Shown in pieces: positions 35,672 to 44,349 of a stretch of DNA of 64,000 nt (positions are counted from its first letter, which is position 1; every line of letters starts with the position of its first letter). Where the stretch lies: the NCBI GenBank assembly GCA_049647265.1, contig JBARXJ010000036.1:21301-85300 (forward strand), given 5' to 3'. A program made the position numbers and the translations under genes. Source of the DNA: JAAURB01 sp049647265 (lineage in GTDB: Bacteria > Cyanobacteriota > Cyanobacteriia > Cyanobacteriales > Microcoleaceae). The notes beneath the pieces were generated by a model. That model saw only the letters and a program-made list of their open reading frames with translations. It did no database searches and was not told the origin of the DNA.

Positions 35672-36076
35672 TTAGAGATTATTGGCAGACACATCAGTTG
35701 ATTTATAATCTATACTAGCTGGGCCTGCCCCGAAATAAGCAATATAAAACATTGCTCCAACGAAGCCTATATTTTTTATAAAGGGAATGGTTTCGCTGGG
35801 GTCAGCCAGGAAGTTATGAAAGATGAAAGTTGTGGGAAGTAAGAATATAATTAGTAATATTGCTCCCCATCGAATTTTAAATCCTAAAACGAGAGAAATT
35901 GCCCCCAGTAAACAACAAATAATATTACCAATTAAAGCGATATCCGGAAACGGTAACATCTCAGCCAGTCGCTCTCGTGTGGCTGCGTAGCCGAGTAAAT
36001 TGTTAATGCCGCCATAAAAGAAGGTTAAAGATAAAAGAATACGACCGATCAAAGGAAAGAATGATGGAAATTTCAT
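35672..36076 (-). CDS. DoxX family membrane protein
   Basis: 134 residues with four hydrophobic helices. The start FPLIGRILLSLTFFYGGINN and the central LGFKIRWGAILLIIFLLPTT are typical of DoxX/YphA-type proteins. DoxX relatives include thiosulfate:quinone oxidoreductase subunits, but most are uncharacterised. It lies 33 bases after an interrupted DoxX-like gene and shares a strand with a type II NADH dehydrogenase gene, which suggests a membrane redox unit. The exact role is unknown. Confidence 0.8.
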   Translation of the reverse strand: MKFPSFFPLIGRILLSLTFFYGGINNLLGYAATRERLAEMLPFPDIALIGNIICCLLGAISLVLGFKIRWGAILLIIFLLPTTFIFHNFLADPSETIPFIKNIGFVGAMFYIAYFGAGPASIDYKSTDVSANNL

Positions 36077-36109
36077 AGGTTACGCTCCTAAATAGTTTAA
36101 ATTAGACGA

Positions 36110-36550
36110 TTAATGGTTTTGTTTACGGAAACGATCGAGAGATATTAAGTTATAAGGATAACCGATTAATAATACGAAAAGAATCAGACAATATGTTAGT
36201 TGTGAGCCAGCAATATCCCATTTTTGCAATAAACAAACCCCAAACATTAACGGCATCATTAATAAAGATCCGGCAATTAAGGCTTTACGAGTTTCTAATC
36301 CAACAATCATTAATAAGCCAATCATAAATTCAACAATTGGAATTAAGAAAGCTGGCCCCGCAATCAAAAATCAAGGTACAGGTAATCCTTCGTACAGCCC
36401 AACTTGAGACTGAACAAATCCTGGGATATTACCAATTCTAACTAATCCATGTACAAACATATTTATCCCAAACACAATCCTCAAAAAAGTGTAAGCTAGA
36501 ATAATATCTTCTGAGCGAAGCTTGATTTCTGACGGATATTTTTGAGTCAT
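36110..36550 (-). pseudogene. DoxX-like gene interrupted by one in-frame TGA
   Basis: Reading from the ATG at 36550 gives MTQKYPSEIKLRSEDIILAY and a normal DoxX-type N-terminus, up to GLYEGLPVP. Then comes TGA (near 36372), and the same frame continues FLIAGPAFLIPIVEFMIGLL to residue 146 with no other lesion. The two parts join to a full-length four-helix protein, so this is one gene with a single nonsense codon. It could be a young pseudogene, an assembly error or, less likely, read-through. The start is 9 bases from the end of the upstream dehydrogenase gene, so it belongs to that operon. Confidence 0.75.
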
Positions 36551-36559
36551 AGTTCAGGT

Positions 36560-37888
36560 TTAGTAAGTTTTAGAGGCTGGATGAGTATTAGAAGATTGTA
36601 AATTAGCAGGTAATTGTTCTCGTAGAATTAAGCGATTTGTTCCTTCTCCAAAAAGATAACATTTTAACCAGTTAAATAATACACCGAAGCGATTGCGAAT
36701 GCCCGGTAAATAAAACCAGTGAACTTCTAACCAGAGGAACCAGGCTAGCCAACCGGTGAATGCAAACTTACCAATGCGTCCGACACCAGCATGACGACCA
36801 ATAATAGCTAACGTTCCTTTATCGTAATAGTTAAATTCTTGAGGAGATTGACCTTTAATTTGCTTTAAAATATTCTTGGCTGCCGTTTGACCCTGTTGTA
36901 TGGCTTCTTGGGCAACACCTGTCATCGACTCTTTTTGAACTTCTGCTAAGTCTCCCACAGCGTAAATATTCGGCAGATTTTGCACTTGTAAAGTCGGCTG
37001 GGCAATAATTTCCTGTCGTTTTGTGGTTTCTGGTTTGGGGTTCAAATTTGGGGTCGCCCCCTCAACCCCTGCCGTCCAAATCACCGTTTGAGTGGCCAGA
37101 GTGGTTTGATCTTCTAATTCTACGGTTTCTGCCGTCACCTGACTCACCCGAGTCCCTAAATAAACCTCGACTTGATGCCGCCGTAACCATCGGGCTGTAT
37201 AATCTCCTAAACGTTGAGGATATCCTTTTAATAGGCGATCGCTAGATTGAACTAAAACCACTTGAGTTTCAGATTGCTTTAATGTGGGATAATCTCGTTT
37301 TAAAGCCGTTTGAATTAACTCACTCAACGCCCCGGCTAACTCAACTCCCGTCGGCCCACCGCCCACAATCACAAATCGCAGTAACTTACGCCGAAGTTCA
37401 ATATCTGTTGTTTTTACAGCTTGTTCAAAACAGGATAATATTTGATGACGTATCGCGATCGCTTCGGGTAAAGATCGCATCGGCCAGGAATGTTGCGGTG
37501 CGCCAGAAACCCCTAAATATTGAGATTGGCTACCTGTGGCTAAAATTAAATACTGATAATCTAAGGTTAAACCTTCACTTGTTTGAACCGACTGGCGATC
37601 AAAATCAATTGCAGTCACTTCTGCCTGTAAAATCTTTACAGAACCGCGTCCGCGAAACATCCGCCGCAGGGGATAAACGACGTGTTGGGGGTCAATGACT
37701 GCTGTTGCGACTTGATACAGCATCGGAATAAACGTATGATAGGTATTGCGATCAATTAACACTACCTCGACGTTAGATTTCCCTAATATTTTGGCGGCTT
37801 CAACTCCAGCAAACCCCGCCCCAACAATCACAACCCGAGGATTTGAGGATGAGTTCAAACGCTGAAGTTTGGTAGGATTGGAGAACAC
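36560..37888 (-). CDS. Type II NADH dehydrogenase (NDH-2, FAD-dependent)
   Basis: 442 residues. The FAD-binding Rossmann motif VVIVGAGFAGVEAA lies at about 19-32. The NADH-binding Rossmann motif FVIVGGGPTGVELAGAL is in the middle. The second FAD contact is NIYAVGDLAEV. YHTFIPMLYQVATAVIDP is typical of NDH-2 and marks the quinone side. The C-terminus has aromatic/hydrophobic stretches (LAWFLWLEVHWFYLPG) for membrane attachment. It oxidises NADH with plastoquinone without pumping protons. It is the first gene of a unit with the two DoxX-like genes. Confidence 0.88.
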   Translation of the reverse strand: MFSNPTKLQRLNSSSNPRVVIVGAGFAGVEAAKILGKSNVEVVLIDRNTYHTFIPMLYQVATAVIDPQHVVYPLRRMFRGRGSVKILQAEVTAIDFDRQSVQTSEGLTLDYQYLILATGSQSQYLGVSGAPQHSWPMRSLPEAIAIRHQILSCFEQAVKTTDIELRRKLLRFVIVGGGPTGVELAGALSELIQTALKRDYPTLKQSETQVVLVQSSDRLLKGYPQRLGDYTARWLRRHQVEVYLGTRVSQVTAETVELEDQTTLATQTVIWTAGVEGATPNLNPKPETTKRQEIIAQPTLQVQNLPNIYAVGDLAEVQKESMTGVAQEAIQQGQTAAKNILKQIKGQSPQEFNYYDKGTLAIIGRHAGVGRIGKFAFTGWLAWFLWLEVHWFYLPGIRNRFGVLFNWLKCYLFGEGTNRLILREQLPANLQSSNTHPASKTY

Positions 37889-38262
37889 GTTAATTTCCTT
37901 GAGTTAACCTTTTTGAGCGACCTTCTTAAATTTAGATCAAGTTAATCTGAAGGCTTGATAAAAGTATTTTAATAAATTTTTTAGATTTTTGTGTCAATTG
38001 ATGATAAATCCAGATATTTTGATATTTGGCAAGTTTTCAGGAAACCTTGATCAGCGCCCTGTAGTCATCATTACAGCTCATTTGAAGTTCAGTATCAGTA
38101 TGTTGCAATTGAGCTAGATAGATAAAAGTACTGAACCACAAAATGCTAGAAGAGAAGAACGAGTCTCTTTAATCGCACTACGTTCAAGCATCGTTTAATT
38201 ATTTGATTGCAGCGGGAACGTTAATACTGTTTACAATTTTAATTTTTTACTCTGAAAAAATC
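37889..38262. other. Divergent intergenic region, NDH-2 / prohibitin-like
   Basis: 374 bases of A+T-rich DNA between divergent genes, expected to contain both promoters. I see no ORF, repeat or hairpin that I would list. Confidence 0.5.
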
Positions 38263-39111
38263 ATGGTGACATACAGACAAGATCAATTTAACCCTGCCGT
38301 TATTCTTGGCGGTATGGCGGTTGCATTTTTAGGGATTCTGGCTTGGAATTCTAAATATATTGTTCAACCCGGATATACCGGCGTGGCAATTGTGTTAGGA
38401 AATGCCCAGGAAGAACCGATGACAGAAGGTTTAAACTATAAAGCCCCTTTTGTTACCAGTGTGCATTCAGTTTCAGTCCAACCTCAAACCTATAGCCCTA
38501 ATGAACGCATCGCCGCAGGTTCAAGTGACTTACAATCTTTATTATCTGAAATTCAGGTAGAATGGCGCGTGAAAGAAGATCGCGTTGTTGAATTCTGGCG
38601 AGAATTTCGCTCCCCTGAAGCGTTTCAAAAACGTATTCTTCAAAGTATTGTAACAGAAACTTATAATACCAGTGCAGCCCAATTTACGGCGGCTGATGCG
38701 GTCAAGAAACGGACTGAATTATCCAGTCAATTTGCTGAATTAGTTACAGAAAAAACCCAACGTTATCCGATTACAATTTTGCGGGCAACGGTTACAGATA
38801 TTGACTTTCAGCCAGAATTTGCTAAAGCCATTGAACAAAAGCAAATTGCCCAACAAAAAGCCCAAGAAGCGGCTTATCGCGCTGAAGAAGCCCAACAGGA
38901 TGCCCTAGCCAAAGTAAACCTTGCTAAAGGAGAAGCAGAAGCCGCACGGTTACGGGCAAAAGCCTTACAAGAAAGAGGCGGCAGTTTATTTTTACAGCAA
39001 CAAGCCATTGAGAAATGGGACGGCCGAGTACCGACTATTATGGTAACCGGTGATGAGACTCCGGGTAACTTTATCTTCGATCTCAACAGTTTACCGAATT
39101 CTCGAGATTAA
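38263..39111 (+). CDS. Prohibitin-like SPFH domain protein
   Basis: 282 residues when started at the ATG at 38263 (MVTYRQDQFNPAVILGGM); a TTG-started extension to 38203 is possible. One N-terminal membrane helix (about 12-30) is followed by an SPFH/PHB domain (VQPGYTGVAIVLGNAQEEPM, RATVTDIDFQPEFAKAIEQK) and a long Ala/Glu/Gln-rich coiled coil (about 195-250). Prohibitins form ring-like membrane assemblies that stabilise or regulate membrane proteins and proteases. Cyanobacterial homologues are membrane-bound, but their partners are poorly known. Confidence 0.88.
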   Translation: MVTYRQDQFNPAVILGGMAVAFLGILAWNSKYIVQPGYTGVAIVLGNAQEEPMTEGLNYKAPFVTSVHSVSVQPQTYSPNERIAAGSSDLQSLLSEIQVEWRVKEDRVVEFWREFRSPEAFQKRILQSIVTETYNTSAAQFTAADAVKKRTELSSQFAELVTEKTQRYPITILRATVTDIDFQPEFAKAIEQKQIAQQKAQEAAYRAEEAQQDALAKVNLAKGEAEAARLRAKALQERGGSLFLQQQAIEKWDGRVPTIMVTGDETPGNFIFDLNSLPNSRD

Positions 39112-39196
39112 TTTTGTCATTCGTCCAGGGTCATTTGTCATTTGTGCTTACAGTATCTAGTTAACGAATCACAAGTAAGGAATGACCCATAACCAA

Positions 39197-40174
39197 TTAA
39201 GATGTTTGACTGAGTAAAAAGGCTTCCACTTCTGATGCTGTCGGTTGTGCAGCGATCGCCCCCGGTTGAGTTACAGTTAATGCCGCCACAGCCGTTGCGT
39301 ATCGAACTAAGCCCGTCACAGCTTCAGGAGTTGAAAAAGCACTAATTCCTTGTTGGCACAATTGATGTAAAATACCCGCTGTAAACCCATCCCCTGCCCC
39401 TGTAGTATCCACGACTGCAACGCTAAAAGCAGCCATTGTACCAGAATGTCCCATCATCCAATAATGACAGCCTTGTTCTGCTGCCGTGACAAATACTCCC
39501 AGAAGTTTACGTGAGGTTGAGGCAATTGCAGCCGGATCGGTTGTGTGAAATAACCATTCAGCCTCAGCTTCGGTTAATTTTAGAAAGTTCGCAAATTGGA
39601 TTAAATCTCGAATCACCTGAATAGAAGATTCTCCTTCTGGCCAAAATACATCTCGACGATTAATATCAATACAAATCCGGGTTCCATATTGAGCCGCAGA
39701 TAATATCGCTTGAGCCAGCGCTTCTCGACTGCTGGGATAAGCTAAACTGAGGGTTCCTGTGACTAAGAATTCTGCTTGCTGCAAAGCCTTCATCGGTAGG
39801 CGAGTTGCTTGTAGTTGAGCATCGGCAAAACCGTCAGGCGGGTTATTTCCAAATCCAGCAAACGTGGGATTTCCTTTAAAGTCTGGAGTCACATAAACCA
39901 CGCGAGTTGGTGCGCTCAGATGACGTTGTACTCCGCTTTGATCGACCCCAACCGTTTGTAATACTTCAATTAAACCGTCTCCTGCTGAGTCTTGTCCGAT
40001 ACAACTGATTAATCCCGCAGGCGTTCCTAATTTAACCACACCACAAACCACATTTGCAGGCGCTCCACCAGGATAATCTGTCCAAGACTCAACTTCATCT
40101 AATGATTTTCCGGGTTGATTGGAGAGTCGATCCCACAACATTTCTCCAATCGATAGTACACGAGGAATTCTCAT
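39197..40174 (-). CDS. PfkB-family carbohydrate kinase (fructokinase-like)
   Basis: 325 residues of the ribokinase fold. The N-terminal PfkB signature is YPGGAPANVVCGVVKLG. The C-terminal signature VDTTGAGDGFTAGILHQL holds the catalytic Asp (in GAGD). The IGEMLWD start and the overall pattern best fit fructokinases, but the sugar cannot be proven from sequence. The start ATGA overlaps the stop of the upstream DUF928 gene (40171-40174), indicating translational coupling. Confidence 0.82.
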   Translation of the reverse strand: MRIPRVLSIGEMLWDRLSNQPGKSLDEVESWTDYPGGAPANVVCGVVKLGTPAGLISCIGQDSAGDGLIEVLQTVGVDQSGVQRHLSAPTRVVYVTPDFKGNPTFAGFGNNPPDGFADAQLQATRLPMKALQQAEFLVTGTLSLAYPSSREALAQAILSAAQYGTRICIDINRRDVFWPEGESSIQVIRDLIQFANFLKLTEAEAEWLFHTTDPAAIASTSRKLLGVFVTAAEQGCHYWMMGHSGTMAAFSVAVVDTTGAGDGFTAGILHQLCQQGISAFSTPEAVTGLVRYATAVAALTVTQPGAIAAQPTASEVEAFLLSQTS

Positions 40175-40935
40175 CGAATCGCCTGGGAATCAGGATTTGA
40201 CTCGATCAGAGGATATTGTTCTAAATGCTTTAAACCGACTGATGATAAAAACTCTTTCCAAACCTGAGGATGAGTCGAGCGTAGTTGAGTTAAAACATCT
40301 AAGGTTTCATGCCAAATCCCTGCTTCAGCATAAAACTGAGCCACTGCTAGAGGTTTTTTAAGTTGCTGTAATTCAGCTTGTGTGTCTGTCGGTAAACTGA
40401 CTCGTTCGAGCCAGCCATCAACATACTGAGAGACTACAGTTGAGTTAGAATCACAATAAAGGCTGAGATTCCAAGCATAAGTTTGGTTTGCTTCTAAGGC
40501 CACAGTCTCAGGAAGCGTAATTTTAACAATCCCTGGAGTTGAGTCTAAAGTCAGTTGAGTTTGATACACTGGAGTGCGATCGCGATTAGTCCAGTTATAA
40601 ATCGTTAATTCCGCTGGGGTTGATTCAGTTATCGGGATATAAAAATATAATGTTGGATTAGGATTAACGGTGGTGCTGATATTATTGAGCGGAGTTAATG
40701 CGGTTAGTTTCTTATCCTTAGAATCGCTTGCTGCCGCACATTGATCTCGGCTACCTGAGCCAGTGGTTCGAGAGGGAGCGCCTCGATCCTCTGTCGGCGG
40801 ATAAACTATTTTTGCGACGGGTTCTGATTTGATCGGGATTTGAGCTGCGGTCGGTTGCTGTCTAGCTACAAAGATAGCAGAGAACATCCATAGAAGGAAC
40901 ACAAAGAATCTAACGGAAGGTAGTAGCTTGCTCAT
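40171..40935 (-). CDS. DUF928 domain protein, exported
   Basis: 254 residues from the ATG at 40935. There is a signal peptide (about 6-30, FFVFLLWMFSAIFVARQQPTA). The DUF928 core follows: DRGAPSRTTGSGSRDQC, then LTALTPLNNISTTVNPNPTL, FYIP and AYAWNLSLYCD-like segments. DUF928 is a cyanobacterial family of unknown function, usually secreted or periplasmic and often next to CHAT-type genes, though none is here. It is upstream of, and translationally coupled with, the sugar kinase. Confidence 0.85.
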   Translation of the reverse strand: MSKLLPSVRFFVFLLWMFSAIFVARQQPTAAQIPIKSEPVAKIVYPPTEDRGAPSRTTGSGSRDQCAAASDSKDKKLTALTPLNNISTTVNPNPTLYFYIPITESTPAELTIYNWTNRDRTPVYQTQLTLDSTPGIVKITLPETVALEANQTYAWNLSLYCDSNSTVVSQYVDGWLERVSLPTDTQAELQQLKKPLAVAQFYAEAGIWHETLDVLTQLRSTHPQVWKEFLSSVGLKHLEQYPLIESNPDSQAIR

Positions 40936-41704
40936 ATGACTTGATCTTATGCGCGATATACATCTTTTCAATATAGCTGATGAGATACAGTGTGTTTCTG
41001 ATCTGACTAATCCTTAATTCTCCATAATTCTGTTAAATAGGATACAAATTGTCACTCATTTGAGAACAAACGGAGTGGATACCTGTCTAATCCTAGATTT
41101 AAAGCCATTGACCAAAAAAAGTAGGTTTCAAGCCCCGTCGTAAACGACGGTTAACCCCATTCTGCAAGGGGGTAGGCTCTTTAAAATATAACTCCCATAT
41201 CGTTAAGTGTGCTATGATGCTACCAGGCTTTTGAGTGGCAGCCATGTTTGTACGCTTAGTTTAAAGTTAATCCCAACCCCCATCAAGTATCCGCCATAGA
41301 GGAAGCAATTCGGACAACACAGTTCGTCAGAAATAAAGCACTCCGCTACTGGATTGATAATCGTGGTGTTGGGAAAAAAGAACTTTTTAGATACAACACG
41401 TTACTACGATGCATAGTTTAAGTTTGTTGAAGATTTAAACTCTCACGCTTGTCAGGTTGGAATTGAAAGAATTCTTAGAGCTATTAATCGCTTCTTTGAT
41501 AACTGTAAACAAAACCGACCTGGGAAGAAAGGTTACCCACGGTTTAAAAAGAATTCTCGCTCAGTTGAATATAAAATTTCAGGCTGGAAGTTGTCTCAAA
41601 ACCGTAAACATATTACCTTTACTGATAAAAAAGCAATAGGTAAATTAAAACTTATAGGTTCAAGAGATTTAAACTACTTCCAACTGCAGCAAATTAAACG
41701 AGTC

Positions 41705-41757
41705 ATCGGTACTCCGGATGTAAAATCCGGAGCCTGCGATGACCGCCTTCCGCGGTG
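41705..41757. repeat. Palindromic repeat inserted in tnpB (copy A)
   Basis: CTCCGGAT/ATCCGGAG forms the inner stem (41712-41732). TCATCG/CGATGA brackets it (41703-41742), followed by CCGCCTTCCGCGG. Removing exactly 53 bases restores the TnpB reading IKRV-RIIRRADG, so this is a clean insertion into a once-intact gene. Confidence 0.7.
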
Positions 41758-42158
41758 AGAATTATTAGACGCGCGGACGGTTATTATGTGCAGTTTTGTA
41801 TAAACTTAGATCCAAGAGATATTGTTCCTAGACTAGAACCTTCTCATAAAGCTGTAGGACTCGATTTAGGGATTAAGTATTTCCTTGCTTTAAGCAATGG
41901 AAAAACTGAGTCTAACCCGCAGTTTTACAGGAAGTCTGAGAGACAACTCAGCCGCGCTAACCGTAAAAAGTCTAAGAAATTCCGAAAAGGAAAAAAGCAA
42001 ACTCAGAACTATATTAAGGCGCGTAGGCGATATGCCCGTAAACATTTAAGAGTAAGTCGGCAGCGAGAAGAGTTCGCCAAGAAAGTGGCACTCCGTCTAA
42101 TCCAGTCTAACGACTTGGTTGCCTATGAAGATTTGAATGTTTTAGGCTTAGTTAAAAA

Positions 42159-42209
42159 GCGGTGCGACCCTGCGGCTTCGCAAGCCGCCAAGGAACGCGC
42201 ACCAAGAGA
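42159..42209. repeat. Palindromic repeat inserted in tnpB (copy B, in frame)
   Basis: GGTGCG (42161) pairs with CGCACC (42198-42203), and GCGGCTT pairs with AAGCCGC around CGC. The 51-base unit adds 17 residues (RCDPAASQAAKERAPRD) between LVK and RHLSKSISDAGW, where TnpB proteins have no insert. The length is a multiple of three. Confidence 0.7.
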
Positions 42210-42492
42210 TCGTCATCTGTCTAAAAGTATTAGTGATGCAGGATGGTCAACATTTCGTCGTTGGTTAGAATATTTTGGTTATAAGTATGGTAAGGCGACA
42301 GTTGCAGTACCGCCTCAAAACACGTCTCAAAATTGTTCTAGCTGTGGGGAAAAAGTGCAGAAATCACTGAGCACAAGAACTCATATTTGTCCTCATTGTC
42401 ATTATGTAGAGGATAGAGACATTAATGCTGCAAAAAACATCCTGCAACTGGGTTTAAGTACCGTAGGGCATACGGGAACTCATAAGCTATAG

Positions 42493-42671
42493 CCTGACGG
42501 CATGGCTGGCGCTAAGGGGAGAGATTCCCTCTAGCTGGGTTGGTGAGTGCAGTGCGGTCTTGGGATTCTCCCAAGTAGAGCAACTGCCGAACCCGAAGGG
42601 ATACATCCTGCTCAGTTACGGAGCCTCGATGAACCAAGAATCCCCGCCGTTTCACGGCGCGGGAGTGTCAA
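42493..42671 (+). ncRNA. Candidate omega RNA (TnpB guide RNA) and right end
   Basis: In IS605-type elements the guide RNA scaffold covers the end of tnpB and the right end, and the guide is the flanking DNA just outside. This stretch holds several hairpins (for example TTGGGATTCTCCCAA, then the end hairpin near 42640-42662). The guide would begin at about 42672. It is inferred from element architecture, not from a sequence match. Confidence 0.45.
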
Positions 42672-43002
42672 CCGCTAAAATACTCTTAACACCTGTCGCA
42701 ATTCGCCCCAAATCCTCCCGCAGTAGCGGCGGCCATTGCACCCCTTGCTCTTTTCCCACTTCAAATTTTTGATGCCCTTCAAGAGCCAATAAATAGAGGG
42801 CGAGAACCAATTCCCGCTCAAGAGTGGGTTTTTGTTTCAATTCCTCGAATGTTATTTTGAGCGCCAGTAAAATCGCAGTGACTTGTCCGGGAATGGGAGG
42901 TTGACCTTGTTCGAGATGAACCAGGAAAGCTTCTGTTTGGTTGCGGGTTTCTAGTGCGGTTCCTTGCTCAATGAGAAACTGACGAGCGGTTTTGTAGTCC
43001 AT
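42652..43002 (-). CDS. Conserved cyanobacterial protein, C-terminus replaced by IS end
   Basis: 116 residues, starting MDYKTARQFLIEQGTALETR, with PPIPGQVTAILLALKITFEE and ELVLALYLLALEGHQKF. I recognise it as a small soluble family widespread in cyanobacteria, sometimes labelled dethiobiotin synthetase, a label its length and lack of a P-loop do not support. The native C-terminus probably ends near KSIL. The last residues (VDTPAP) and the TGA stop are encoded by the right end of the adjacent tnpB element, so the tail is an insertion product. The function is unknown. Confidence 0.75.
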   Translation of the reverse strand: MDYKTARQFLIEQGTALETRNQTEAFLVHLEQGQPPIPGQVTAILLALKITFEELKQKPTLERELVLALYLLALEGHQKFEVGKEQGVQWPPLLREDLGRIATGVKSILAVDTPAP

Positions 43003-43353
43003 CGTAATTTATGATTGATATTATCTAATAAAAACGGCAAGAATTCTAGTTCAACTTGATCAATTCTAGAATAGTTTTCCACATTGATTGGTAGTTTTTC
43101 CACATTAATCGGCAGTTTTTCCACAGATTACTGCATAAATTTAAACTTTCGATTAAAAAACGATAACCTAGACTCTCGGAAACAGTCACTCAAATTGTCT
43201 GTACAGCAATAGAAAGTAGAATATGAAACGACGCAATTGATCTCTACCGATTCTCCGTTTCCGCTAGGATAACAGGGGGCAAGTTTTGAGATTTGGGGCG
43301 AATTATTTCTATTGACAACCACCCTTCCAACGATGGAAGACAAAGGACACATG
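43003..43353. other. Intergenic region upstream of fmt
   Basis: A 351-base divergent gap. Besides the three phased TTTTCCACA boxes (separate entry) it is A+T-rich around 43010-43040 and 43125-43170. No ORF in it is convincing. A minus-strand 74-codon frame at 43128-43352 has no ribosome binding site. Confidence 0.5.
43075..43125 (+). promoter_or_regulatory. Three DnaA-box-like TTTTCCACA sites at 21-bp spacing
   Basis: TTTTCCACA occurs at 43075-43083, 43096-43104 and 43117-43125, same orientation, exactly 21 bp apart (two helical turns). The spacers are alike (TTGATTGGTAGT and TTAATCGGCAGT), so this is a triple tandem repeat. TTTTCCACA is the form of DnaA box reported for cyanobacterial origins. 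It could be a DnaA-regulated promoter, a titration site or a minor origin. No dnaA or dnaN gene is in the window. Confidence 0.55.
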
Positions 43354-44349
43354 ATGAAAATCGTTTTTTTTGGTACACCTCAATTTGCTGTTGCCACACT
43401 ACAGGCTTTGCTACAACATCCCCAATTTGAAGTCGTTGCAGTGGTGACTCAACCAGATAAACGACGAGGACGAGGAAATAAGCTGATTCCTTCCCCCGTA
43501 AAAACTATTGCGGTTGAACACAATATACCCGTTTGGCAACCGAAACGGATTAAAAAAGATCAATCTACTTTAGCGTTGCTTCGAGAAACTCAGGCGGATG
43601 CGTTTGTTGTGGTTGCTTATGGTCAGATTTTATCCCCAGAAATTTTAGAAATGCCACAGTTGGGATGCATTAATGGACATGGTTCAATTTTACCGAAATA
43701 TCGCGGCGCAGCGCCGATTCAATGGTGTCTGTATCACGGAGAATCTCAAACGGGAATGACCACCATGTTAATGGATGCAGGCATGGATACAGGCCCCATG
43801 TTGTTAAAGCAAACCCTCAACATCGATATTTTAGAGACTGCCACAGAATTAGGGCAACGGATGGCAGATTTAGGCGGGGCATTAATGGTCGAAACAGTGT
43901 TACAGCTTCAACAAAAACAGATTTCACCCACACCACAAGACAATAGTCAAGCCACTTATGCCCCCTTAATTCAACCCTCAGATTACCAGTTAGATTGGTC
44001 AAAATCAGCAATTGACTTGCATCATCAAATTCGTGGGTTTTATCCGAATTGTGTAACGCAATTTCGAGAAACAGCCTTGAAAGTCACTCGGACAATACCC
44101 CTGGCTTCAGAATATCTCGACCGACTCAAGAGTGATTATTCATCCTTGAAACAACAACAAGCTCAAATTAACGCCTTATCTGGACAACCTGGGGAAGTGG
44201 TGTCTGTCATCAAACGTTGGGGGCCCGTGGTACAAACCGGAGACGGACTGTTACTCCTGCAAGAAGTAAAACTTGCCGGGAAACCTTTACGCTCAGGCTG
44301 GGATTTTGCCAACGGTACACGTATAGCCATTGCAGAGATTTTAGGTTAA
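43354..44349 (+). CDS. fmt: Methionyl-tRNA formyltransferase
   Basis: 331 residues from the ATG at 43354 (MKIVFFGTPQFAVATL); AAAGGA lies 6 bases upstream, which supports this over the ATG at 43351 or the more distant 43312. The formyl-THF binding and catalytic segment INGHGSILPKYRGAAPIQW has the conserved Asn and His, and the Asp loop follows (TGMTTMLMDAGMDTGPML). The C-terminal OB-like domain binds tRNA. The enzyme formylates initiator Met-tRNA. The gene stands alone, without the usual def partner. Confidence 0.95.
   Translation: MKIVFFGTPQFAVATLQALLQHPQFEVVAVVTQPDKRRGRGNKLIPSPVKTIAVEHNIPVWQPKRIKKDQSTLALLRETQADAFVVVAYGQILSPEILEMPQLGCINGHGSILPKYRGAAPIQWCLYHGESQTGMTTMLMDAGMDTGPMLLKQTLNIDILETATELGQRMADLGGALMVETVLQLQQKQISPTPQDNSQATYAPLIQPSDYQLDWSKSAIDLHHQIRGFYPNCVTQFRETALKVTRTIPLASEYLDRLKSDYSSLKQQQAQINALSGQPGEVVSVIKRWGPVVQTGDGLLLLQEVKLAGKPLRSGWDFANGTRIAIAEILG

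Larger units (their letters stand above)
41244..42492 (+). pseudogene. tnpB: tnpB (OrfB) RNA-guided nuclease gene, disrupted
   Basis: The C-terminal part (41755-42492) keeps the complete RuvC core: AVGLDLGIKYF, VAYEDLNVLGL, the zinc finger CSSCGEKV...CPHCHY, and DRDINAAKNIL. The N-terminal half is in pieces. AIEEAIRTTQFVRNKALRYW (about 41295-41354) ends at a frameshift/stop near 41418. FVEDLNSHACQVGIERILRA continues in another frame to QLQQIKRV. There a 53-base palindrome (41705-41757) shifts the frame and adds a stop. A second, 51-base palindrome sits in frame at 42159-42209. Nuclease activity is therefore very unlikely, although the catalytic residues survive. Confidence 0.85.
41118..42671 (+). 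mobile_element. IS200/IS605-type element (tnpB only), decayed
   Basis: The left part carries a hairpin CCGTCGT-AA-ACGACGG (41135-41150, near AAGCCCC) as expected for an IS605-type left end. The right end shows GAATCCCCGCCGTTTCACGG then CGCGGGAGTGTCAA (42638-42671), the typical cyanobacterial tnpB-element end hairpin. There is no tnpA. The tnpB frame is broken (separate entry). The exact left boundary is uncertain. It inserted at the 3' end of the minus-strand gene at 42652-43002. Confidence 0.7.

Noticed and set aside
36371..36374. TGA in the DoxX-like gene as selenocysteine
   Set aside because: No SECIS-like hairpin seen, no Sec machinery expected, and the position is not a redox residue in this family; a nonsense mutation is simpler.
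43075..43125. Three 21-bp repeats as a mini CRISPR
   Set aside because: Repeat and spacer lengths are far too short, the spacers are similar to each other, and no cas genes are present; DnaA-box cluster fits better.
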